A stretch of DNA of 6,239 nt from an uncultured Pseudomonadota bacterium (GTDB taxonomy: Bacteria > Pseudomonadota > Alphaproteobacteria > Rs-D84). Where the stretch lies: NCBI GenBank assembly GCA_945483255.1, contig CALYRP010000049.1:1-6239 (forward strand), written 5' to 3'. This document shows positions 1 through 5,797 of this stretch, piece by piece (the stretch's first letter is position 1; the number at the start of each line of letters is the position of its first letter). Below the pieces are notes generated by a model. The model made no database searches, was not told the origin of the DNA, and worked only from the letters and a program-made list of their open reading frames with translations. The position numbers and the translations under genes are program-made.

Positions 1-387
1 ATTTTGTGCCAATGAATATATACATTTTTCCAATTGGGCCGGGACAAATATATTGTTTTGGCGGCATTCATAATCAAGGTTGTATTTCCATTCTTTGTTT
101 ATGGTATAGATAACGCTGTCTTTTTTTCGTGGTGCATAAAGATTTGATGAATTAAAGAACAAATTGTTTATTTGGTCATAATTCGTACCCAACATAGCGC
201 CAGCAATATCAAATTGTTTTACATTAAGAACCCCAGCCCCAGAATTAAGAGAAACATTTTCTGTGGTTAAATCGCTTTCGGTGTCATCAACAATGGCAAA
301 TGCATCAAAATCGAAATCATCAGCACCAGAAACATTCGGTACAAATACAAATCCAATCAACAATATTAAACCAAAGATTTTTTTCAT
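1..387 (-). CDS. Exported protein of unknown function, 5' part
   Basis: I translated this frame by hand. It opens at ATG 387 and runs without a stop for 129 codons to the window edge, so the C-terminus is missing. It starts 2 nt after the previous stop, with AAGGAA 9 nt upstream overlapping the preceding gene's last codons, so it belongs to the same operon. A signal peptide is clear: MKKIFGLILLIGFVFVP, cleavage probably after S-G-A (residue 22), with no lipobox. The mature part begins with an acidic Asp/Phe stretch (D-D-F-D-F-D-A-F). It continues with a more folded-looking region with D-I-A-G-A-M-L-G (60-67), Y-A-P-R-K-K (84-89) and cysteines at 108 and 122. It does not look like VirB9, VirB10 or TrbG. 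I do not recognise the family. Its place suggests a periplasmic or secreted protein linked to the T4SS genes. Confidence 0.85.
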   Translation of the reverse strand, partial: MKKIFGLILLIGFVFVPNVSGADDFDFDAFAIVDDTESDLTTENVSLNSGAGVLNVKQFDIAGAMLGTNYDQINNLFFNSSNLYAPRKKDSVIYTINKEWKYNLDYECRQNNIFVPAQLEKCIYSLAQN

Positions 388-389
388 TT

Positions 390-1055
390 TTAAAATTCCT
401 TGTTTCCTATGTTTGTAACTTTGAAATTAAATAATCCAGCCGGGCTGTATCCTTTTTCCAAATATTTTTGAATGTCCATATTTTCGACAATACCAGGTTG
501 AAAGACGGCTTCGATATTAATTGTTCCTTGTTCAAAGACAGGGTTTGTTCCCATTTTATTGGCTTCTTTCCATGTTTGCATATAATAACGAACAGAATAA
601 TAAATTTTTTGGTATGCCGCATCTTTGTAATTATAATCGGCTGGTCTGTTAAGTGTAGCAATACCATCATCGGGTACATGCACCATACGGAACATATTTT
701 TTGCAGACATTTGAGCAATATTTTTAGCTTCGCCATTTTGCCATTGTTTGCGCGCATTCGGGGTAGATAACATATACAACACAGGACGATTTTCAATATC
801 TGTTTCACCCGGGATAACTTTGAAATATTCTGAAATATATTTTTTTATCAATTTATTACGCAAATCTTCGTCAGAAATATCGTTAATATTTTGCAATTCA
901 CCAACGCGTTGATTGGCAAAATTATTTACCTGGAAAATATATGATTTGACAGACATTCTGTCGTTCGCACGATAAATTAATGCCACCAAAACTATGATGA
1001 TAAATGTCATTATCAATAAAATAAAACCCATTAAAAATGATTTTAATTTATTCAT
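390..1055 (-). CDS. VirB8-like inner-membrane protein (second, divergent copy)
   Basis: The 221 residues have a short Lys-containing cytoplasmic N-terminus, one membrane helix at about 6-28 and a periplasmic domain of about 190 residues, the same architecture as the preceding gene. The C-terminal stretch S-P-A-G-L-F-N-F-K-V-T-N-I resembles the VirB8 final strand. The helix K-L-I-K-K-Y-I-S-E-Y-F and a following S-T-P-N-A-R-K-Q-W resemble the early NTF2-like helices and 'sspearkrf' region of VirB8. No cysteine is present, unlike the first copy. The ATG lies inside the end of the first copy (ATGAATAA overlap, 8 nt) with AGG about 8 nt upstream. VirB8 duplication is known from Rickettsiales T4SSs. 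Sequence similarity between the two copies is weak by eye, so a different periplasmic T4SS component remains possible. Confidence 0.65.
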   Translation of the reverse strand: MNKLKSFLMGFILLIMTFIIIVLVALIYRANDRMSVKSYIFQVNNFANQRVGELQNINDISDEDLRNKLIKKYISEYFKVIPGETDIENRPVLYMLSTPNARKQWQNGEAKNIAQMSAKNMFRMVHVPDDGIATLNRPADYNYKDAAYQKIYYSVRYYMQTWKEANKMGTNPVFEQGTINIEAVFQPGIVENMDIQKYLEKGYSPAGLFNFKVTNIGNKEF

Positions 1056-1743
1056 TGATTAACCTGTATGAATTAAATGTTTTTATATAATACCCCAATG
1101 TTGCAGGATATCTGTTTTGGCCTTGTTCAATGGTTATAAACGATAATGTGTTAAACGCAGAACTGATTGTGGAATAAATTGTGGTATAAACCTGCCATGT
1201 GCCAGATGTTTCTGTAACATTGGTTGGGGTAATTAACATGCGTCCAACCATCCATTTTTCCGAAGCTTTTTCGCGGGCCTGATATTCTGGTAATACATTT
1301 TTAGAGAAATCTTCAAAAACTTTATCATCAGCCTTGCAAGACAGAGCACATTTTATATTGTCAGGGCGGAATTGTTCACCGTTTGCACATTCTTTAATCG
1401 AACAATTTGCCCAACGGTCGTTATTATCAGAACCAATTGCGGATATTGTGAACCAATTTGTTACAAAATCTTGAACCATTTTTTCTTGGACAATTTGATA
1501 TTGTGAAATTGTTTCTTTGTCTTGTTTCCCCGGAAAAGTTACAACATTCCATTCGTCTGTAAATGGATCAATAGAAATTAAAAAAGGATAATTCTTTTTT
1601 AGATGGATACCCAATAATACAAAACCGCAAAGCGCGACAATCAAAAAGAATGCGATTGAAATCCATATAGAAACACTGCGGGAAAAAGCAATCGTTTTGC
1701 CCGCAGGAAATGATTTTATATCAAAATCATTTGGATAATTCAA
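1048..1743 (-). CDS. VirB8-like inner-membrane T4SS protein (first copy)
   Basis: VirB8 is a bitopic inner-membrane protein with a periplasmic NTF2-like domain that helps assemble the T4SS channel. Counting from TTG at 1743, the 231 residues comprise a short cytoplasmic tail, one membrane helix (about 23-44) and a periplasmic domain. The segment after the helix, Y-P-F-L-I-S-I-D-P-F-T-D-E-W-N-V-V, matches the VirB8 pattern 'ePYvirVD..tG..vv'. The helix containing M-V-Q-D-F-V-T-N-W-F matches its first long helix. The C-terminus, G-Y-Y-I-K-T-F-N-S-Y-R-L, matches the family's final strand 'PLGFxVTSYRV'. Unusual is a cluster of four cysteines at about 114, 119, 132 and 136, which would face the oxidising periplasm. 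An alternative start is TTG at 1758, adding five residues. The stop overlaps the next gene by 8 nt. Confidence 0.8.
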   Translation of the reverse strand: MNYPNDFDIKSFPAGKTIAFSRSVSIWISIAFFLIVALCGFVLLGIHLKKNYPFLISIDPFTDEWNVVTFPGKQDKETISQYQIVQEKMVQDFVTNWFTISAIGSDNNDRWANCSIKECANGEQFRPDNIKCALSCKADDKVFEDFSKNVLPEYQAREKASEKWMVGRMLITPTNVTETSGTWQVYTTIYSTISSAFNTLSFITIEQGQNRYPATLGYYIKTFNSYRLINE

Positions 1744-1748
1744 AACAT

Positions 1749-1754
1749 CCCCCC
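1749..1754 (-). promoter_or_regulatory. Poly-G ribosome binding site deciding a TTG start
   Basis: A run of six G on the minus strand lies 5 nt before TTG at 1743, a workable Shine-Dalgarno-like purine tract. The other in-frame candidate, TTG at 1758, has only AT-rich sequence upstream. An ATG at 1748, directly after the G-run, is out of frame and meets a stop after two codons (ATG TTT TGA). Confidence 0.5.
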
Positions 1755-1767
1755 GCAAATAAGTATA

Positions 1768-1923
1768 TTATGCGCGATAAACCAAAATGCATGCGCATGG
1801 ACTTAATTTTAATTCGTTGTTGTCATAACCAATTGTAACCGGTTCTGAATCATATATTTGACCACAACCCGCCAAAGACAAGCCAGCAATCGCCAATGTG
1901 CATATCACCAGAAATTTTTTCAT
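1768..1923 (-). CDS. Small lipoprotein, VirB7-like (T4SS)
   Basis: This 51-residue precursor begins MKKFLVI, has a hydrophobic signal and carries a lipobox L-S-L-A-G-C with the lipidated Cys at residue 20. Maturation by Lgt/Lsp would leave about 32 residues, starting C-G-Q-I-Y-D, likely anchored in the outer membrane. Two further cysteines form a C-x-C near the C-terminus (43 and 45). VirB7 proteins are tiny lipoproteins of this size that stabilise VirB9 in the T4SS core complex, and the Agrobacterium protein forms a disulfide with VirB9. The assignment rests on size, lipobox and position immediately before VirB8-like genes, not on a recognised VirB7 sequence motif. The lipoprotein call is secure; the VirB7 role is inferred. 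It has its own promoter and a strong ribosome binding site. No virB9 is visible in the window. Confidence 0.85.
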   Translation of the reverse strand: MKKFLVICTLAIAGLSLAGCGQIYDSEPVTIGYDNNELKLSPCACILVYRA

Positions 1924-1929
1924 GCCTTT

Positions 1930-1936
1930 CTCCTTT
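1930..1936 (-). promoter_or_regulatory. Ribosome binding site deciding the lipoprotein start
   Basis: AAAGGAG on the minus strand ends 6 nt before the ATG at 1923. It is the best Shine-Dalgarno sequence in the window. It fixes the start at MKKFLV rather than at an upstream in-frame TTG at 1986, which would lie upstream of the promoter. Confidence 0.8.
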
Positions 1937-1948
1937 CTTTTATAAAAG
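1937..1948. repeat. 12-bp perfect palindrome CTTTTATAAAAG at the promoter
   Basis: CTTTTATAAAAG reads the same on both strands. It overlaps the downstream end of the -10 box and the expected transcription start of the lipoprotein gene. It could be an operator, but a palindrome of A and T this short may arise by chance in AT-rich DNA, and the hairpin it could form has no loop. Confidence 0.25.
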
Positions 1949-1976
1949 TATAAGAAAATTCTAGCCCCCACGTCAA
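1947..1976 (-). promoter_or_regulatory. Sigma70-type promoter for the VirB7/VirB8-like genes
   Basis: Read on the minus strand, CTTGACG (TTGACG at 1976-1971) is followed by 18 nt and TATACT (1952-1947), a five-of-six match to the -10 consensus. CTTGAC is the form of the -35 box favoured in alphaproteobacteria. The expected transcription start near 1940 leaves a short leader of about 17 nt before the lipoprotein ATG at 1923. It sits in the 65-nt gap between the bamA stop and the lipoprotein gene, the largest intergenic space in the window. No terminator hairpin with a U-run is seen after bamA, so readthrough from the envelope operon may add to expression. Confidence 0.7.
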
Positions 1977-1988
1977 GACAAAACAATG

Positions 1989-4256
1989 TCAGAATTGTGT
2001 CGCGAATGAAAGCAAGAACCGTCTTTCGTCATCGTATTTATTAACCTTTAATGGCCAACCCCAAGAAAAGTTCATCGGGCCCATAGGCGTATTCCAATAA
2101 ATACCAAATCCAACAGATGTGCGCCAATCTTGGTCAATAATGTTGTCTTTGCCAGCATATGTAAATTCTTTCTTTGGCGGTTTGCCCAAAATACCATAGT
2201 CTGCGAATATAAATCCTTTGATTTGATATTCGTCTGGGATAAATATTGGGAAATTAAGTTGTGTCGAACCGTTGGCTTTCCATAACCCACCAAGTGAATA
2301 TGTGCGATAATACCAATTGCGCGAACCAACACCCGCAACATCAAATCCACGTAATGATTCACCACCCAAGAAATAGCGGTAAACACGTGGTATATAATCG
2401 TCGCTTTGCAACGATTGCAAATAACCGAATTCCCAGCCAGCACGTAATTGCCATCTGTCGTCAAAGAATTTCACCAAACCTGTAATGTCTGCGCTGTATC
2501 GCATAAATGTGTTCGTGCCACCAAACCCAGTATATGCCACACCGATATTGCCGACAACGCCTGTGTGTGTGTTTTGTTGGAAATTAGTATTTAAATTATA
2601 ATAGCGCAGATTTGTTCCCAGGGTATAAAGGTTTGCTTTTTGCCAGCCACCTTGATTCAAATCATAGTTTTGATCGAATGTTGCAGATAAACGCATTGTT
2701 TGTGTCCAATGGTCTGTTAAACGCCATCCCAATCTGCCGGCAACCATAAATGAATCACGGTCATATCCATATCCACCCAATTTTGAATATTTATATTGTG
2801 TGTACGAAACATCAAAACCACCAGCTAATTCACGATTAAATAAAAACGGTTCTGTGAAACTGAATAACGCCTGACGTTGATATTGAGCAATAGAGCCCTT
2901 TATCTGAACAATTTGACCGCGTCCCATGAAATTATTTTCTGTGATTCCGGCATCAACCATAAAACCATTAATTGTTGACCACCCCAAACCACCAGATAAT
3001 TCGCCGGTTGGTTGTTCTTCAACCTTGACGTCCAAATTCATCATATTTGCATCAGCCAGACGTGTTGGAATCATTTGCACATCTTTGAAATAGCGCGTGT
3101 GCATCAAATTTTGACGACCAGTTTCGATTGTTTGCAGGGAAAAAGGATCGCCTTCGCGCATGGGTAAATGGTGTTCAATAACACTGTCAAAAGTACGGAC
3201 ATTGCCCAGCAAATTAATGCTGTTGATATAAATACGATTTGTTTTTTGAATCTTGAAATTTAAATCGACTGTGCGTGTGTCGTCATGTTTTGTAGGAATT
3301 GGTTCAACGCTGATAAATGCATAACCATGGTCCGCAACACTGCCACGCAATGCGTTTATTGTTTCATCAATTTTATCGATGTTATAAACATCTTTTTTTG
3401 ATATTTTCAGTGCTTTTTTTAATTCTTTGTCTGGAACATCATCAAAAGGATTATCGATTTTTATATCGCCAATTTTATATTGGTTGCCTTCGTCAACAGT
3501 ATATTTCACAGAATAATATTCGCGGTCTTGGGTAAATTCGCCCTTTACATCCGTAATACGAAAATCAAGAAAACCGTTGCGCATATAAAATTGATGTAAT
3601 AATTGTTGGTCGTATTGAATACGGTCTTCATCATATACATCAAATTGAGTCATAAAACGCCACCATGTGTGTTCGCGCGATAACATTTCTTTGCGCAGGG
3701 TAGAAGAACGGAATTTTTTGTTGTTTTCAAAATCTATATTTTCAATGTAGGTTGGATGACCTTCTTTGATTTCATAAACAACATTAACGCGATTATTGTC
3801 CAAATCAATTTTCTTTGGATTGATTTTTGTCCCAAAAAATCCCTTGCGTTGATAAAGTGTTAGCATGCGTTGGACATCACCGCCAATCACAGATTTATCA
3901 TAAGATGTGCGTTCTTTGGTTTTTATTTCTTTCTTTAAATCTTCGGTGTCAATTTCATCGTTTCCTTCAACTGTAACCATATTGATAATTGGAGATTCGA
4001 CAACATTTATCTTTAAAACATTTCCATTTAATTTTACATAGACTTTTTCGAAATATCCGCTGGATTGTAATGTTTTTGCAATGTTGTTCACGTGTTCAGA
4101 ATTAACATCATTGCCGGGCTTTACATCTGCTAGAATTCTGACAGATTCATCGTCCATGCGTTGATTTCCTGTTATGTCAATGCGCGAAACAGTTGCACCG
4201 TTCGCAGTCCCAATAATCGAAAGCAATAATAAAAGATTTAATGTTTTTATATTCAT
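1989..4256 (-). CDS. bamA: Outer membrane protein assembly factor BamA (Omp85)
   Basis: BamA is the essential core of the BAM complex that folds and inserts beta-barrel proteins into the outer membrane. The 755 residues begin with a signal peptide (about 1-20, cleavage near A-N-G-A). Five POTRA domains follow, at about 21-88, 89-167, 168-257, 258-338 and 340-414. POTRA1 opens with the typical I-D-I-T-G-N-Q-R. The C-terminal 16-strand barrel runs from about 415 to 755. The conserved loop-6 motif L-R-G-F is at 635-638, within G-G-E-S-L-R-G-F-D. The GPMNFSWGWPL segment (726-736) is the usual Omp85 penultimate-strand motif. The protein ends in Phe (F-A-T-Q-F), the outer-membrane barrel signal. 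Length is near the family norm and no domain is missing. The start ATG is 2 nt after the preceding stop with no clear Shine-Dalgarno sequence, so translation probably depends on coupling to the upstream small gene. Confidence 0.97.
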   Translation of the reverse strand: MNIKTLNLLLLLSIIGTANGATVSRIDITGNQRMDDESVRILADVKPGNDVNSEHVNNIAKTLQSSGYFEKVYVKLNGNVLKINVVESPIINMVTVEGNDEIDTEDLKKEIKTKERTSYDKSVIGGDVQRMLTLYQRKGFFGTKINPKKIDLDNNRVNVVYEIKEGHPTYIENIDFENNKKFRSSTLRKEMLSREHTWWRFMTQFDVYDEDRIQYDQQLLHQFYMRNGFLDFRITDVKGEFTQDREYYSVKYTVDEGNQYKIGDIKIDNPFDDVPDKELKKALKISKKDVYNIDKIDETINALRGSVADHGYAFISVEPIPTKHDDTRTVDLNFKIQKTNRIYINSINLLGNVRTFDSVIEHHLPMREGDPFSLQTIETGRQNLMHTRYFKDVQMIPTRLADANMMNLDVKVEEQPTGELSGGLGWSTINGFMVDAGITENNFMGRGQIVQIKGSIAQYQRQALFSFTEPFLFNRELAGGFDVSYTQYKYSKLGGYGYDRDSFMVAGRLGWRLTDHWTQTMRLSATFDQNYDLNQGGWQKANLYTLGTNLRYYNLNTNFQQNTHTGVVGNIGVAYTGFGGTNTFMRYSADITGLVKFFDDRWQLRAGWEFGYLQSLQSDDYIPRVYRYFLGGESLRGFDVAGVGSRNWYYRTYSLGGLWKANGSTQLNFPIFIPDEYQIKGFIFADYGILGKPPKKEFTYAGKDNIIDQDWRTSVGFGIYWNTPMGPMNFSWGWPLKVNKYDDERRFLLSFATQF

Positions 4257-4258
4257 AA

Positions 4259-4486
4259 TTACATTGTGTGTTGTTTTAATTGTTGTTGTGCTTTTGTCAT
4301 TTTGTCCCTTATTGCAAGGTATGTATCAATAGCGTCTTGTGTTTTTGTATCTGGTTTTATTGTAAAACGTGTGTCATTAAAAACCACGATAACATCAGAA
4401 TTTATTCCGTGTGCAATCCTGATTGCTTCTTCAGAAGCTTGTCTGATATTTGTATAAGGTTTTGCTTCATATATTTGCGTTGACAT
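4259..4486 (-). CDS. Small protein of unknown function (75 aa), paralogue of the preceding gene
   Basis: I do not recognise this 75-residue, probably cytoplasmic protein. ATG at 4486 follows the previous stop by 5 nt, with AAAGGT across that stop as ribosome binding site, so the pair is likely translationally coupled. The layout is a helix (N-I-R-Q-A-S-E-E-A, 13-21), a beta-hairpin-like stretch (V-I-V-V-F-N-D, 32-38, then F-T-I-K-P, 41-45), then a charged helix from D46-T47 to about residue 72, rich in Lys and Gln. Hand alignment with its neighbour over about 51 positions gives about 12 identities without a gap (I14, Q16, A17, A21, V32, N37, D38, I43, D46, T47, A52, Y56). The 'helix, FND-type hairpin, helix' pattern resembles small accessory proteins seen in phages and plasmids, but that is only an impression. 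The last codons end in ATG-TAA-TT-ATG, so the bamA start is 2 nt beyond the stop. Confidence 0.8.
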   Translation of the reverse strand: MSTQIYEAKPYTNIRQASEEAIRIAHGINSDVIVVFNDTRFTIKPDTKTQDAIDTYLAIRDKMTKAQQQLKQHTM

Positions 4487-4491
4487 GTCTT

Positions 4492-4707
4492 TTACCTTTG
4501 TCTTTTCATTCTTTCAATTTCATATTTAAATTCCAATTTTTGACGATAGTCTATAACCGCTTTGTGTAAATCGGTATCTTTGTTGATAATCATTATAATA
4601 TCATTTATGTCTGCCAATACGGGTTCGCCAGTATTTCTTACAAAATTGCATGCCCTTGAGAATGCTTGGGGTATTGTCAAACCTGCAACAAAATCCAATG
4701 TTCTCAT
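4492..4707 (-). CDS. Small protein of unknown function (71 aa), paralogue of the next gene
   Basis: I do not recognise this 71-residue protein. It has no signal peptide or membrane segment, so it is probably cytoplasmic. The start is well supported: ATG with AAAAGGA about 7 nt upstream, 13 nt after the rseP stop. The N-terminal half looks helical (I-P-Q-A-F-S-R-A). A short beta-hairpin-like stretch follows around V30-I41, centred on I-N-D (34-36) and D-T (44-45). The C-terminus (about 50-71) is a highly charged, probably helical tail rich in Lys, Arg and Glu. It aligns without gaps, at a constant offset of two residues, with the 75-residue protein encoded next: Q14, A15, A19, V30, N35, D36, D44, T45, A50 and Y54 are shared. 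The start, spacing and paralogy argue that it is a real gene. Its presence between rseP and bamA suggests co-transcription, not necessarily a shared function. Confidence 0.8.
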   Translation of the reverse strand: MRTLDFVAGLTIPQAFSRACNFVRNTGEPVLADINDIIMIINKDTDLHKAVIDYRQKLEFKYEIERMKRQR

Positions 4708-4720
4708 ACTGTGGTCCTTT

Positions 4721-5779
4721 TTAATTTAATCCGAATACACGCGCAATATCGTTCCACATTGTGAAAGCGAATAACAACATGATTAGAATCCATCCAATCA
4801 CAATTGTATATTCCATTGCTTTGCCACCTAATTTGCGACGCGTAATAGCTTCGATTATTAAAATCAATAAATACCCGCCATCCAAAACCGGCAATGGTAA
4901 TAAATTAACAACCGCAAGATTCACAGAAATCAATGCAATAATGGAAAGGAATATGAAAAATCCTGCTTCCAATGCGTGTCCAGAAACCTGGGCAATCGTG
5001 ATGAAAGATCCCAATTGTTTCGAAGAACGTTCGCCCGTTATAATTTGTTTTAACACAATCAACAAAGTTTTTGATTGGTGATATGTTTCGCGTAATCCTG
5101 AATAAATTGAACCAAAGAATCCCTTCTTGCGATACATGGTTTTGCTGCCATCTGCGATTAAGCCCCAACGATCCGCAGGTGCCAATTTGACATTAATCAG
5201 TTTATCTTTGCGTGCAATTAAAACGTTTGCATCATGTTTGTCCGCCAATTCTTTGGCAATAATTAATTCACCCCAATTTTCAATAGATGCGTTATCTATT
5301 TTCATAATAACATCGCCCGGTTTTATACCTGCTTTGAATGCAGTGCTGTCACGGACAACCTGACCAATTACAGGTAATTGAATATTGCGTGGTCGGAACA
5401 TAAAATCAGCAGAATAAATAAACCACGCCAACATAAAATTCATAAACACCCCAGCGCCAATGATTATGAATTGTTTCCATGCAGGAACTGATAAATAATG
5501 TCCGATTTTTTTAGATTTTGGCAATTCATTATATTTTTTACGGTTGAACATGTCTTCTTGACCATAAATTGAAACATATCCACCCAATGGTAAACAACAC
5601 AGTTTCCACACAGTATTATGTTTGTCGTGCCATTTTAAAATCGCAGGCCCAAACCCGATTGAAAATGCATCAACGCGTACACCGGCCCAACGCGCCGCCA
5701 TAAAATGACCGGCTTCGTGAACAAAGACAACAACACCCAAGACTATCAATAATGCAACAACTGTTAAAATAGTATGCAT
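4721..5779 (-). CDS. rseP: RseP/MmpA-type site-2 intramembrane zinc metalloprotease
   Basis: This M50-family protease cleaves transmembrane segments of anti-sigma factors and other membrane substrates in the inner membrane. It has 352 residues. The zinc site HEAGH lies at residues 21-25 in the first membrane helix (H21, E22, H25). The second catalytic motif, N-L-L-P-L-P-V-L-D-G-G, is at 292-302, with D300 the third zinc ligand. A GxxxN-type segment (GAGVFMNF) is at 108-115, and the last membrane helix is about 325-342. One PDZ domain spans about 135-200 (AGIKPGDVI at 150-158). The E. coli protein is about 450 residues with two PDZ domains; a shorter single-PDZ form is common in alphaproteobacteria. 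The ATG has an AAGGGA upstream, 18 nt after the cdsA stop. All catalytic residues are present, so it should be active. Its substrate cannot be told from the window. Confidence 0.95.
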   Translation of the reverse strand: MHTILTVVALLIVLGVVVFVHEAGHFMAARWAGVRVDAFSIGFGPAILKWHDKHNTVWKLCCLPLGGYVSIYGQEDMFNRKKYNELPKSKKIGHYLSVPAWKQFIIIGAGVFMNFMLAWFIYSADFMFRPRNIQLPVIGQVVRDSTAFKAGIKPGDVIMKIDNASIENWGELIIAKELADKHDANVLIARKDKLINVKLAPADRWGLIADGSKTMYRKKGFFGSIYSGLRETYHQSKTLLIVLKQIITGERSSKQLGSFITIAQVSGHALEAGFFIFLSIIALISVNLAVVNLLPLPVLDGGYLLILIIEAITRRKLGGKAMEYTIVIGWILIMLLFAFTMWNDIARVFGLN

Positions 5780-5797
5780 GATACATTTCCCTTTGTC

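Noticed and set aside
468..770. 100-codon plus-strand frame opposite the second VirB8-like gene
   Set aside because: Antisense shadow rich in Ile, Phe, Cys and His, with no recognisable domain. It overlaps a well-placed operon gene.
407..808. 133-codon minus-strand frame inside the second VirB8-like gene
   Set aside because: It is an alternate frame of a better-supported gene with membrane helix and VirB8-type C-terminus. It has an odd Cys/Lys/Ile-rich composition and no ribosome binding site of note.
1768..1986. Longer lipoprotein reading frame starting at TTG 1986 (72 codons)
   Set aside because: The extra 21 codons cover the promoter and ribosome binding site, and would bury the signal peptide and lipobox behind a charged N-terminus.
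1977..1992. Possible terminator after bamA
   Set aside because: No GC-rich stem followed by a U-run can be formed in the gap. The sequence goes straight into the -35 box.
2072..2464. 130-codon minus-strand frame and overlapping plus-strand frame (2261-2485) within the bamA barrel
   Set aside because: Both lie inside the conserved beta-barrel coding sequence and have His/Cys/Ile-rich shadow compositions.
2560..2580. Short GT-rich microsatellite-like run (tgtgtgtgtgttttg)
   Set aside because: It encodes the QNTHTGV segment of the BamA barrel in frame and is too short to be a repeat of note.
4266..4483. Plus-strand frames opposite the 75-residue gene
   Set aside because: Very Cys/Phe/Ile-rich translations typical of antisense shadows. 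The minus-strand frame has a ribosome binding site, operon spacing and a paralogue.
4761..5363. Plus-strand frames (4761-5081, 5127-5363) and a minus-strand frame (4905-5168) over rseP
   Set aside because: They overlap a secure protease gene with all catalytic motifs and show no domain of their own.
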